Assembly: GCA_023416515.1 (NCBI GenBank)
Contig: JAEZHP010000001.1
Location: 1 to 29,446, forward strand
Length of the DNA: 29,446 nt
Direction of reading: 5' to 3'
Source: Pseudomonadota bacterium
GTDB lineage: Bacteria > Pseudomonadota > Alphaproteobacteria > Sphingomonadales > Sphingomonadaceae
Each line of letters begins with the position of its first letter. The first letter of the stretch is position 1. Shown piece by piece: positions 1-6,925 of the stretch. The notes beneath the pieces are model-generated. The model did no database searches and had not been told where the DNA came from. It saw nothing but the letters and a program-made list of their open reading frames with translations. The position numbers and the translations under genes were made by a program.

Positions 1-125
1 CGGGGCCCCCCGCCCACCCTTGGTGGTGGGGATAAAGCGCGCCCTGCCCCTCCACCACCGCTTGCGGCGGCGGTCCCCCTCCCCATGAGCTTCGCTCACA
101 GGGAGGAATGAAGGACGTCCTCCCC
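1..125. repeat. cluster of palindromic repeats downstream of tatD
   Basis: No gene is seen here. The stretch is a string of short inverted repeats: CCCACC/GGTGGG near 14-30, an imperfect stem at 54-74 (ACCACCGC against GCGGCGGT), a stem at 79-105 (CTCCC...TGAGC-TTC-GCTCA...GGGAG), and a perfect 10-base palindrome AGGACGTCCT at 112-121. The 'TCCACCACCGC...GGTCCCCCTCCCC...GGGAGGA' layout resembles REP-like intergenic repeats that I recall from sphingomonad genomes. It lies at the 3' side of tatD (minus strand) and may end or stabilise that transcript. There is no T-run, so a classical intrinsic terminator is not supported. Confidence 0.5.
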
Positions 126-902
126 TCACCGCTTCGCCTTGGTGAAGAGGCGATAGAAGTTGTTCGTCGTGGTCTCGGCGAGCTGTTCGACTGTTTCGCC
201 GCGCAAGGTGGCGAGGAAGCGGGCGGTGTCGGCGACATAGGCGGGCTCGCACGGGCGGCCGCGGTGGGGGACCGGGGCGAGGAAGGGCGAGTCGGTCTCA
301 ATCAGGAGACGATCCGCCGGCAGGTCCTTGGCGGTCGCCTGGAGGTCCTCCGCCTTCTTGAAGGTGACGATGCCGGAGATGGAGATGGTGAGGCCGAGGT
401 CGAGAACCTTGGCGGCGAAGTCGCGGCTCGCGGTGAAGCAGTGGATGAGGGCGGGATAGGCGCCCTTCCCCATCTCGTCGGCGAGGATCGAATAGGTGTC
501 GTCCTCGGCATCGCGGGTGTGGACGATGAGCGGAAGGCCGGTCTCGCGCGCAGCCGCGATATGGGCTCGGAAGCTCTGGCGCTGGCGGTCGCGGTCCGAG
601 CGGTCGTAATAATAATCGAGGCCGCTCTCGCCGATCCCGATCACCTTGGGGTGAGCCGCCTTGGCGACGAGGGTCTCGGTCTCGACATCGGGGTGGAGAT
701 CGGCCTCGTGCGGGTGGATCCCGACCGACGCCATGACGTCACCCTCGCGCTCCGCAGTGGCGATGACGTCGTCCCACTCGCTCAAGCGGGTCGAGATGTT
801 GAGCATCGCGGAGACGCCGGCCTCGCGGGCTCGGGCGAGGACCGCCGGCTGCTCCTCGACGAGGCCAGCATAATTGAGGTGGCAATGGCTATCGACGAAC
901 AT
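126..902 (-). CDS. tatD: TatD family metal-dependent DNase/hydrolase
   Basis: A 258-residue protein, the usual length for TatD-type TIM-barrel metallohydrolases, which act as 3'-5' exonucleases or deoxyribonucleases. The metal-site motifs run in order: DSHCHLNY at residues 4-11, GESGLDYYYD in the first half, a HTRDAEDD histidine, ALIHCFTAS, and the closing ETDSPFLAP aspartate. The start is the ATG at 902; the protein begins MFVDSHCHLN, as is normal for the family. In many alphaproteobacteria tatD follows metG directly in a dacC-tmk-holB-metG-tatD run. Here a plus-strand L,D-transpeptidase gene separates the two, so tatD probably has its own promoter in the 903-1144 gap. Assignment to the family is secure; the exact substrate is not. 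Confidence 0.93.
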   Translation of the reverse strand: MFVDSHCHLNYAGLVEEQPAVLARAREAGVSAMLNISTRLSEWDDVIATAEREGDVMASVGIHPHEADLHPDVETETLVAKAAHPKVIGIGESGLDYYYDRSDRDRQRQSFRAHIAAARETGLPLIVHTRDAEDDTYSILADEMGKGAYPALIHCFTASRDFAAKVLDLGLTISISGIVTFKKAEDLQATAKDLPADRLLIETDSPFLAPVPHRGRPCEPAYVADTARFLATLRGETVEQLAETTTNNFYRLFTKAKR

Positions 903-992
903 GGAGGCTGAGATAGGCGCGGCGGCCGGAATCGGAAAGGCGCTCGTTCATCTCACGCCTGTTCGGCGGATCGGCCAAAGCCGCGCCGGGTG

Positions 993-1006
993 CGACGAAT
1001 TCGTCG
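993..1006. promoter_or_regulatory. 14-base perfect palindrome between tatD and the L,D-transpeptidase gene
   Basis: CGACGAATTCGTCG is a perfect palindrome in the 242-base gap (903-1144) between two divergent genes, and a further TTCGTCG half-site lies about 11 bases downstream. A second inverted repeat, AGGCTC-GT-GAGCCT, lies at 1056-1069. The position suits an operator acting on one or both divergent genes, but no regulator or promoter hexamer can be assigned. Chance palindromes of this length are possible. Confidence 0.3.
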
Positions 1007-1144
1007 TGGCAGGGCGCGTTCGTCGCTCCTGGGAGCCCGCTCGCCGGCCCGCCGCAGGCTCGTGAGCCTCGGTCGCCGCGGAGTCCGTGACCGGTCAGGG
1101 GCATGGCATCTCAGGCTCGCAATCTTTCGAAGAGCGAGGGGAAT

Positions 1145-1888
1145 ATGTCGACCAGCAAGATCTTCCGGGGCACCGTTTTCGCGCTGCTCCTCAGCGTCGC
1201 TCCGGTCGCCTCGGCGGTCGGGCAGGAGACGAGCACTCCGAACGCGACGTCGGTGCGGCCGATCGTCGTCCAGACCGCGAGCACCGCCGGCGAGGCCGCG
1301 GTGCCTCAGCCGACCATCCTCCAGGCCGCCGGCGAAAGCGTCATCGGCCATGCCGAGACGGTCAGCGCCGAGGTCGAGGCGGCAAACGCGCTCGAGGCGG
1401 AGGCCGGCGAGCTTCGTCCCGGCCACTTCATCTGGAGGCCGGAGCGAGCCCCGAGCGGCGAGGTCGAGATCGTCGTCAGCCTCGAGCGGCAGATGGCCTA
1501 TGTCTATCGGGCCGGTACCCTGATCGGCGTGTCGACGGTGTCGACGGGACGCCGTGGCCACAGCACGCCGACGGGCAGCTTCACGATCCTTCAGAAGAAC
1601 CGGCGCCACTTCTCGAACCTCTACAACAACGCGCCGATGCCCAACATGCAGCGGCTGACCTGGGGCGGAGTTGCCCTCCACGCCGGGGCCCTGCCCGGCT
1701 ACCCGGCGAGCCATGGCTGCGTTCGGCTGCCGATGGAGTTTTCGAGGCTGTTGTTCGGGGTGACCAGCATGGGCGGCCGGGTGCACATCATCGCCGACAC
1801 GCCGCCGAGCGCGGCGGGGGCGCTGACCTTCGCGACCGGCGAGGCACCGCGCAGCCGCGGGATCAGCCTGGCGAGCGCGGAGCGCTGA
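1145..1888 (+). CDS. L,D-transpeptidase (YkuD domain), secreted
   Basis: A 247-residue exported enzyme of the YkuD family. Such enzymes form 3-3 peptidoglycan cross-links or attach proteins to the peptidoglycan. I chose the ATG at 1145 because a purine-rich site (GCGAGGGGAA) lies just upstream and the protein then opens with a standard signal peptide: a basic start, the core VFALLLSVAPVASA, and cleavage near AVGQ. An upstream in-frame ATG at 1103 would bury this signal. Residues 24-100 are low-complexity and probably disordered. The catalytic domain follows, with His179, then SHGCVRL holding His190 and the nucleophile Cys192. The gene lies antisense to its neighbours metG and tatD and ends in a strong intrinsic terminator. 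It could also be called an ErfK/YbiS-like protein. Confidence 0.9.
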   Translation: MSTSKIFRGTVFALLLSVAPVASAVGQETSTPNATSVRPIVVQTASTAGEAAVPQPTILQAAGESVIGHAETVSAEVEAANALEAEAGELRPGHFIWRPERAPSGEVEIVVSLERQMAYVYRAGTLIGVSTVSTGRRGHSTPTGSFTILQKNRRHFSNLYNNAPMPNMQRLTWGGVALHAGALPGYPASHGCVRLPMEFSRLLFGVTSMGGRVHIIADTPPSAAGALTFATGEAPRSRGISLASAER

Positions 1889-1950
1889 CGACGAGGTTCG
1901 CCGGTTGCCGGGGGGAAGCGGGCGGTCTCGCCCGGCTGGCAACCGCGACA

Positions 1951-1995
1951 AGGGCCCGGTGAGGGATAGCTTCCCCCTCGCCGGGCCCTTTTTTT
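1951..1995 (+). terminator. intrinsic terminator of the L,D-transpeptidase gene
   Basis: A GC-rich stem (AGGGCCCGG and GAGGG on the left at 1951-1965, their complements at 1974-1988) closes a short loop and is followed by seven T residues at 1989-1995. The hairpin and T-run read on the plus strand. The end of the T-run coincides with the stop codon of metG, which comes from the opposite strand (1994-1996), so the two convergent genes are separated only by this terminator. Confidence 0.9.
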
Positions 1996-3544
1996 AATCG
2001 TCAGCGCTGAGATCGAGGCGCGGGAACAGCGGTGACGGAGCGGAGAGGGTGAAGCTTGCCGGCTCGGTGATGGCGGCGAGGCTCCGGCTTTCCTGCGGGA
2101 TTCCGAGTTGATCGAGGAGCTGGGCGGCGGAGCCCGGGATGACCGGCTGGATGGCGATCGCGAGCATCCGGATCGCCTCGACGAGGGTGGCGAGCACCGC
2201 GTTCATCCGGTCGGGATCGGTCTTGCGAAGCGCCCAGGGCGCCTGGGCGTCGATATATTGGTTGCAGGCGAAGACCGCGCGAAGCCAGGCCTCGATTCCC
2301 TGGCTCAGAGCGAGCGCCTCGAAATGGGCCGGCAGCTCCTCGGTGAGCGCCTTGCGGACGAGGTCGAGAAGCTCTCCGTCCGCGGCATCGCCCTTCCCTC
2401 CCGTCGGAAGCTCGCCGCCGAGATTCTTGGCGATGAACGACAAGGTGCGCTGGGCAAGGTTGCCGAAGCTGTTGGCGAGGTCGGCGTTGACTCGGGTGAC
2501 GATCGCCTCGGCGCTGTAGCTTCCGTCCTGGCCGAAGCTGACTTCGCGCAGCAGGAAATAGCGAAGCGCGTCGACTCCATAGCGGTCGGCGAGGTCGAGT
2601 GGGTCGGTGACGTTGCCGACCGACTTCGACTCCTTGACGCCGCGGTTGAGAATGAAGCCGTGGGCGAAGACCTGGCGCGGAAGCTCGATGCCGGCCGACA
2701 TCAGGAAGGCCGGCCAGTAAACCGTATGGAAGCGGGTGATGTCCTTGCCGATAATGTGGAGATCGGCTGGCCAGAACTTGCGGTAATCCTCTGAATCCGC
2801 GTCGGGATAGCCGACGCCGGTGAGATAGTTGGTGAGCGCGTCGACCCACACGTACATGACGTGGTCGGGGCTGTCGGGGACCTTCACGCCCCAGTCGAAG
2901 CTGGTGCGCGAGATCGACAGGTCGGACAGGCCGCCCTCGACGAAACGGAGGATCTCGTTGCGCCGGGTCTCGGGACGGATGAAGTCGGGCCGCTCCTCAT
3001 AGAGGCGCAGAAGCGGCTCCTGGTAGCGCGACAGTCGGAAGAACCAGCTTTCCTCGACGGTCCATTCGACCGGAGTGCCCTGCGGCGACAGCTTGGTGCC
3101 GGCATCGGGCCCCTCGTCGACCGTGCTGAGCTCGCTCTCGTCATAATAAGCCTCGTCGCGGACCGAGTACCATCCCTCATAGCGGCCGAGATAGAGGTCG
3201 CCGCGGTCCGCCATCGCCTGCCAGATCGCCTGGCTGGCGCGGTGGTGGTCGGTCTCGGTGGTGCGGATGAAGCGGTCGTAGGAGATGGTAAGCTTGTCGT
3301 CCATCTCCTTGAAATAACCGGACATCTCGGTCGCAAGCTCGTGCGGCGTGATGCCCCGGTCACGGGCCGCCTGGGCCATTTTCAGGCCGTGCTCGTCGGT
3401 GCCGGTGAGGAAGAAGACGTCGCGGCCCTTGAGCCGCTGGAAGCGCGCGATCGCGTCGGTGGCGATCGCCTCATAGGCATGGCCGATATGGGGCCGCCCA
3501 TTGGGATAATTAATCGCGGTGGTGATGAAGAAAGGCTCGGCCAT
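1994..3544 (-). CDS. metG: methionyl-tRNA synthetase
   Basis: A 516-residue class I aminoacyl-tRNA synthetase that charges initiator and elongator tRNA-Met in the cytoplasm. The HIGH signature is intact at residues 19-22 (PHIGHAYE). The KMSKS loop is the variant KESKS at residues 304-308, and the C-terminal helical anticodon-binding domain is present. The protein stops after that domain and lacks the extra tRNA-binding module of the roughly 680-residue E. coli enzyme; the short form is usual in alphaproteobacteria. Start: the ATG at 3544 gives the expected MAEPFFITTAINYPNG opening. Only 30 bases separate it from holB, and most of that is a perfect hairpin (see 3546-3563), with no visible Shine-Dalgarno sequence. 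Confidence 0.97.
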   Translation of the reverse strand: MAEPFFITTAINYPNGRPHIGHAYEAIATDAIARFQRLKGRDVFFLTGTDEHGLKMAQAARDRGITPHELATEMSGYFKEMDDKLTISYDRFIRTTETDHHRASQAIWQAMADRGDLYLGRYEGWYSVRDEAYYDESELSTVDEGPDAGTKLSPQGTPVEWTVEESWFFRLSRYQEPLLRLYEERPDFIRPETRRNEILRFVEGGLSDLSISRTSFDWGVKVPDSPDHVMYVWVDALTNYLTGVGYPDADSEDYRKFWPADLHIIGKDITRFHTVYWPAFLMSAGIELPRQVFAHGFILNRGVKESKSVGNVTDPLDLADRYGVDALRYFLLREVSFGQDGSYSAEAIVTRVNADLANSFGNLAQRTLSFIAKNLGGELPTGGKGDAADGELLDLVRKALTEELPAHFEALALSQGIEAWLRAVFACNQYIDAQAPWALRKTDPDRMNAVLATLVEAIRMLAIAIQPVIPGSAAQLLDQLGIPQESRSLAAITEPASFTLSAPSPLFPRLDLSADD

Positions 3545-3545
3545 G

Positions 3546-3563
3546 CGCGGTCTTTAGACCGCG
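3546..3563 (-). promoter_or_regulatory. perfect hairpin directly upstream of the metG start codon
   Basis: On the minus strand CGCGGTCT-AA-AGACCGCG forms an 8-bp inverted repeat ending one base before the metG ATG. It fills most of the 30-base holB-metG spacer and leaves no room for a usual Shine-Dalgarno sequence. It could limit ribosome access, mark an RNA processing site, or make metG translation depend on ribosomes arriving from holB. There is no T-run, so it is not a classical terminator. Confidence 0.55.
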
Positions 3564-3574
3564 ACGGGTGCCGA

Positions 3575-4546
3575 TCAACCCTTCGCGGCGAGCCCGGCGA
3601 TGAGGCCGCCAATCTCGAAGGCCGTGGCCTGGGCGTCGAGCGACTGGCGAAGCGCGATGGTCGACAGGTCGTTGGCCTGCTCCCACAGCTTGAGAGCCTC
3701 GGCCAACGCCGGGCCGCGGCGCTTGCGGGCCTCCGCGGCGATGAAGGAGGGAGCGCGGGCGAGAAAAGCCTCGTAGCGCGGCTGGGCGGCCTTAAGGGCG
3801 AGGCTCTGGGCGAGCGCGGCGCGATGCTCGTTGGTCGGATCGCCGCCCTGCGCGATCGCGCGCATTGCAGTGTCGAGCTTGTCAACGTCGAGGCCCTGAT
3901 AGGCCAGCGCCCGCCCCGGGGCTCCGCCTGCCGCCTCTGCGAGCGAAGCGATCTCGCGCGGAGTCGCCTCTGCGAGGGCGGTACGAAGCGCAGCCTCCAT
4001 GTCGCTTTGCCCGAGCGGTGCGAGGCGCAGCGTCCGGCAGCGCGAGCGAATGGTGGGGAGAAGCCGCTCCGGCGCGTGGCTGACCAGGAGGAACAGGCTG
4101 TGCGGCGGCGGCTCCTCGAGGCTCTTCAGGAGCGCATTGGCGCCCGACGGCTCGAGGTCGTCGACGGAATCGATCAGGACCACCCGCCATGGCGAAAGCG
4201 ACGATGTGGTCGCGAACAGGCGGCTGAGCCCCCTCACCTGCGCCACCGTGATCGATCGGGCGAGATCGGTGCCGCTGTCTTTGGGCAGCCGCTCCAGGGT
4301 CATGAAGTCCGGGTGGCTTCCAGCGACCATCAGCTTGGTGGCGGGATGATCGTCGGGCACATCGAGGCCTGGTCGCGGAACCGGCCCGGCGCCCTGGGCG
4401 AGGACCCGAAGCGCCGCCTTGCGGGCGAGGGTCGCCTTGCCGATTCCGCGCGGGCCGGTGATCAGCCAGGCGTGGTGGAGGCGGCCGCCGTCGAGGGCGG
4501 CGCGGAAGGCGGCGACGGCCTCGCCATGGCCGTAGAGCTCGGTCAC
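3575..4546 (-). CDS. holB: DNA polymerase III delta' subunit
   Basis: A 323-residue clamp-loader subunit of the AAA+ fold, which works with delta and the gamma/tau subunits to load the beta sliding clamp. The N-terminal domain carries a P-loop-like GPRGIGK at residues 31-37, the box LIDSVDDLEPSGANALLK and then LEEPP. The SRC-type motif SRCRTLRL marks the sensor region. The four zinc cysteines of the E. coli protein are not seen. The C-terminal half is the helical collar domain. Translation starts at GTG 4546, which overlaps the tmk stop in GTGA. The tmk-holB pairing is a widely conserved bacterial arrangement and supports the call. Confidence 0.93.
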   Translation of the reverse strand: MTELYGHGEAVAAFRAALDGGRLHHAWLITGPRGIGKATLARKAALRVLAQGAGPVPRPGLDVPDDHPATKLMVAGSHPDFMTLERLPKDSGTDLARSITVAQVRGLSRLFATTSSLSPWRVVLIDSVDDLEPSGANALLKSLEEPPPHSLFLLVSHAPERLLPTIRSRCRTLRLAPLGQSDMEAALRTALAEATPREIASLAEAAGGAPGRALAYQGLDVDKLDTAMRAIAQGGDPTNEHRAALAQSLALKAAQPRYEAFLARAPSFIAAEARKRRGPALAEALKLWEQANDLSTIALRQSLDAQATAFEIGGLIAGLAAKG

Positions 4547-5169
4547 AGCAGATCCTCGAGCGCGGCGACGAGGCGCGAAGTGACGTCATCCTCGCTGCCG
4601 CTCGCCTCGATCAGCCGGAAACGGCAGGGATCGGCAGCGGCGAGCCGCTCGAACGCGCTGTTGATGGCGTCATGATAGGCCTGGTCGCGGGCGCCGAACC
4701 GATCGGGATTGGCGCCGTCGCGGCGGCTGGTGCGCTGGGCCGCCTCCTCGTTCGGGACGTGGAGGAGCAAGGTGCGGTCGGGCAGGAAACCGCCGCTGCC
4801 GACTTCATGGAGAGCGCGGATCCGCTCCTCCCCCACCCCGCCGACCATGCCCTGATAAGCAAGCGAGCTGTCGAGGAAGCGGTCGCACAGCACCCACCGC
4901 CCCTGCTCGAGCGCCGGCTTGATCGTGCGCTGGACATGATCGGAGCGCGCCGCGGCGAACAGTAGCGCCTCGGCTTCCGCGCTCCAGCGGTCGACGGCGC
5001 CGGACAGGAGCAGGGTGCGGATCGCCTCCGCGCCGGGGCTTCCGCCGGGCTCGCGGGTCTCGATGACGTCAAGGCCGCGCGCCCGCAAAGCTGCGGCGAG
5101 GCGCCTGCCTTGAGTCGACTTGCCGACCCCCTCCCCGCCTTCGAGCGTGATGAAGCGGCCAGTCGTCAC
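4543..5169 (-). CDS. tmk: thymidylate kinase
   Basis: A 208-residue dTMP kinase that makes dTDP for DNA synthesis. It has the P-loop GGEGVGKS at residues 11-18, the dTMP-site motif TREPGGSPGAE, the DR-x motif in CDRFLDSSLAYQG, and a LID region with RTSRRDGANPDRF. I place the start at GTG 5169 rather than at the upstream ATG 33 bases away. The GTG overlaps the dacC stop as GTGA, the protein then opens MTTGRFITLEGG like its homologues, and 208 residues is the family's normal length. The gene is the middle member of a coupled dacC-tmk-holB run. Confidence 0.96.
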   Translation of the reverse strand: MTTGRFITLEGGEGVGKSTQGRRLAAALRARGLDVIETREPGGSPGAEAIRTLLLSGAVDRWSAEAEALLFAAARSDHVQRTIKPALEQGRWVLCDRFLDSSLAYQGMVGGVGEERIRALHEVGSGGFLPDRTLLLHVPNEEAAQRTSRRDGANPDRFGARDQAYHDAINSAFERLAAADPCRFRLIEASGSEDDVTSRLVAALEDLL

Positions 5170-6395
5170 GCCATCCCGACGAGATGCTTGAAGCCCGCCC
5201 ACATGCGGCCGAAGAAGCCGGCCTCCCCGACCGCGGTCTCGGCGACGAGCGGCATCGTCATCGTTGGAACGCCATCGGCTTGGACGACCAGGTCGGCGAT
5301 GTGCTGGCCCTGGGCGATCGGCGCCTTGACCGGGCCGTCATAGACGACCGACGCGCGAAGGTCGCGGCCGAGGCCGGCGGGAATGGTCGCGGCTAGGTTG
5401 CGCGGAGCGACGAGGCCGACCGTGTCGCTGCTTCCGAGCTGGACCCGCGCCTCGCCGACCCTCGTGCCCTGCTGGAACAGCGGGCGGGTCTGCCAGGAGC
5501 GGAAGCCCCATTCCATGAAGCGCACCGATTCACTGATGCGGCTGTTGAAGCTGTCGAGACCTGCGACGACCATGATCAGTCGACGGCCGTTCTGCACGGC
5601 CGAGCCGGTGAAGCCGAAGCCCGCTTCCTCGGTATGGCCGGTCTTGAGGCCGTCAGCCCCAGCGACCCGGCCGAGGATCGGATTGCGGTTGCCCTGGGTG
5701 ATCGCCTGGCCGGATCCCATCGTCTGGCCCCAGGTGAATTCCGGCTGGGCGTAGAAGCGGCGGTAGAGCGACGGGTGCCGCTCAATGGTCGACCTGGCCA
5801 GCGTCGCGAGGTCGTGCGCGGTGGTGTAGGTGACGCCGCCGTCCGGCCAGCCGACGGGATTGCCCCAGTGCGAGTTGGTGAGGCCGAGCTCCTGGCTCTG
5901 GCGGTTCATCAGGTCGACGAAGCCGGCCTCGGTTCCGCTGATGCACTCGGCAAGGACGACGCTGGCGTCATTGCCGGAAAGGGTGACGATGCCGTGGAGG
6001 AGGTTCTCGACGCTGACCTGCTGGCCGGCGGAGAGGAACATGGTCGAGCCCGCCGCCGGGCCATGCCAGCGCTGCCACGTTTCCGGGCGCACCGTGCACA
6101 TGCGGTTGAGCTGGAGCTCGCCCTTGTCGATCAGCTGGAAGGCGACGTGGGTCGTCATCATCTTCGCCATCGACGCCGGCGGCATCCGGCGGTCGGCATC
6201 GCGCTGGAACAGCACCGATCCCGACGACAGATCGATCATATAGGCGACCGGGGCAGCGGTCGGGCCCTGGTTGGCGACGGGCGCCGGCGCCTGACCCTGC
6301 GCCGGTGCCGGCGCCTGGGCGTTGGGCGCCTGGGCGCTGGCGGCGATCGCGAGGAGCGGGACGGACGCGGCGGAAACGAGCAGTCGGAGCTTCAT
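5166..6395 (-). CDS. dacC: D-alanyl-D-alanine carboxypeptidase (PBP5/6 type)
   Basis: A 409-residue periplasmic penicillin-binding protein of the S11 family, which trims the terminal D-Ala from peptidoglycan pentapeptides. The active-site triad is complete: Ser75-Met-Ala-Lys78, Ser140-Gly-Asn142 and Lys251-Thr-Gly253. A signal peptide (MKLRLLVSAASVPLLAIAASAQA) is followed by a Pro/Ala/Gln-rich linker. The C-terminal beta-domain and an amphipathic end (FFGRMWAGFKHLVGMA) would anchor it to the outer face of the inner membrane. The ATG at 6395 is chosen because it begins the signal peptide. The frame stays open upstream to 6578, but that extension only translates the palindromic repeat at 6509-6542 (MLKQVQHDG) and should not be included. 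The dacC-tmk junction is GTGA. The gene symbol could equally be dacA. Confidence 0.94.
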   Translation of the reverse strand: MKLRLLVSAASVPLLAIAASAQAPNAQAPAPAQGQAPAPVANQGPTAAPVAYMIDLSSGSVLFQRDADRRMPPASMAKMMTTHVAFQLIDKGELQLNRMCTVRPETWQRWHGPAAGSTMFLSAGQQVSVENLLHGIVTLSGNDASVVLAECISGTEAGFVDLMNRQSQELGLTNSHWGNPVGWPDGGVTYTTAHDLATLARSTIERHPSLYRRFYAQPEFTWGQTMGSGQAITQGNRNPILGRVAGADGLKTGHTEEAGFGFTGSAVQNGRRLIMVVAGLDSFNSRISESVRFMEWGFRSWQTRPLFQQGTRVGEARVQLGSSDTVGLVAPRNLAATIPAGLGRDLRASVVYDGPVKAPIAQGQHIADLVVQADGVPTMTMPLVAETAVGEAGFFGRMWAGFKHLVGMA

Positions 6396-6508
6396 CGAAA
6401 CGGCATCACCACAGGAGGAATGAGAGGCACCTCTCCTGCCGGGAAGCGCCGCCTGCGACAAGGCGGAATGCGGCGAACAGGCTGGGTTTTTGGCCACCCG
6501 CCCACTAC

Positions 6509-6542
6509 CGTCATGCTGAACTTGTTTCAGCATCCATTTCGC
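6509..6542 (+). repeat. left inverted repeat of the GIY-YIG unit
   Basis: This 34-base sequence matches the reverse complement of 6885-6918 at 31 of 34 positions. It contains a hairpin with arms ATGCTGAA (6513-6520) and TTCAGCAT (6526-6533) around a 5-base loop CTTGT, followed on the inner side by CCATTT. Two of the three mismatches with the right copy are the two partners of one stem base pair (G-C here, C-G there), so pairing is preserved in both copies. Confidence 0.9.
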
Positions 6543-6570
6543 GGTGTGCGCTGTAAACGAGGGTCGGGCG

Positions 6571-6900
6571 ATGAACAAAGAGCCATGCGTCTACATCCTC
6601 GCGAGTAAGCCGTACGGGACGCTCTACATTGGCGTGACATCCGACCTGCTGGGCCGCCTCTACAAGCACCGCCAAAGCCTGATCCCTGGATTTACCTCGC
6701 GTTATGGCGTGTTTCGATTGGCCCGGTTCGAGATGTACGGCGACATGGACGGCGCAATCGCGCGCGAGAAGCAGCTCAAGCGCTGGCACCGACCGTGGAA
6801 GGTCAACCTCATCGAGCAAGACAATCCGCAATGGATCGATTTGGCCGTCGGCCTGGGTTTTGATCCCGTAGCTCCGCGCCGACGGCAAAATGGATCCTGA
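6571..6900 (+). CDS. small GIY-YIG nuclease family protein
   Basis: A 109-residue single-domain GIY-YIG protein with the family's catalytic landmarks: VYI at residues 7-9 (the GIY element), YIG at 19-21, Arg29 in SDLLGR, Glu66 in AIAREKQLKRW, and Asn85 in the DNPQW segment. No DNA-binding domain is fused to it, as in UPF0213/YhbQ-like proteins. The start is ATG 6571, with the purine-rich GAGGG about 5 bases upstream; an earlier ATG at 6544 lies against the repeat. All key residues are present, so it should be an active endonuclease, but its target is unknown. Its enclosure by inverted hairpin repeats is the notable feature. The alternative is an ordinary housekeeping UPF0213 protein flanked by two repeats by chance. 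Confidence 0.9.
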   Translation: MNKEPCVYILASKPYGTLYIGVTSDLLGRLYKHRQSLIPGFTSRYGVFRLARFEMYGDMDGAIAREKQLKRWHRPWKVNLIEQDNPQWIDLAVGLGFDPVAPRRRQNGS

Positions 6901-6918
6901 AACAAGTTCAGGATGACG
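6885..6918 (-). repeat. right inverted repeat of the GIY-YIG unit
   Basis: The inverted partner of 6509-6542. Hairpin arms ATCCTGAA (6894-6901) and TTCAGGAT (6907-6914) enclose a 5-base loop. The arms differ from the left copy by a swapped G-C pair, which keeps the stem. It supplies the TGA stop of the nuclease gene. Read on the minus strand it is a hairpin followed by CCATTTT just past the mltB stop, so it may also act as a weak terminator for mltB. Confidence 0.9.
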
Positions 6919-6925
6919 TTCGAGC

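Larger units (their letters stand above)
6509..6918 (+). mobile_element. candidate repeat-bounded unit carrying a GIY-YIG nuclease gene
   Basis: A 410-base unit made of the left repeat, one gene, and the right repeat in inverted orientation. The ends are close to identical and each is itself a hairpin. The gene's stop codon (6898-6900) lies inside the right repeat. The unit sits between dacC and mltB, both minus strand, while its gene is plus strand. The right repeat ends 7 bases before the mltB stop codon. I see no convincing target-site duplication, so movement is inferred from the architecture only. It resembles REP/RAYT systems in layout, with a nuclease in place of a Y1 transposase. Confidence 0.5.

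Noticed and set aside
953..1951. A 332-codon minus-strand open frame opposite the L,D-transpeptidase gene
   Set aside because: It is antisense to a gene with signal peptide, catalytic motif and terminator; the composition is Arg-rich with no family features.
2861..4675. A 604-codon open frame on the plus strand opposite metG, holB and tmk
   Set aside because: It is a shadow of three well-identified minus-strand genes in GC-rich DNA. Its translation has no recognisable domain and is of the Arg/Ala/Gly-rich kind that such shadows give.
6396..6578. N-terminal extension of the D-Ala-D-Ala carboxypeptidase
   Set aside because: The extra residues translate the palindromic repeat and intergenic DNA and would bury the signal peptide that starts at 6395.
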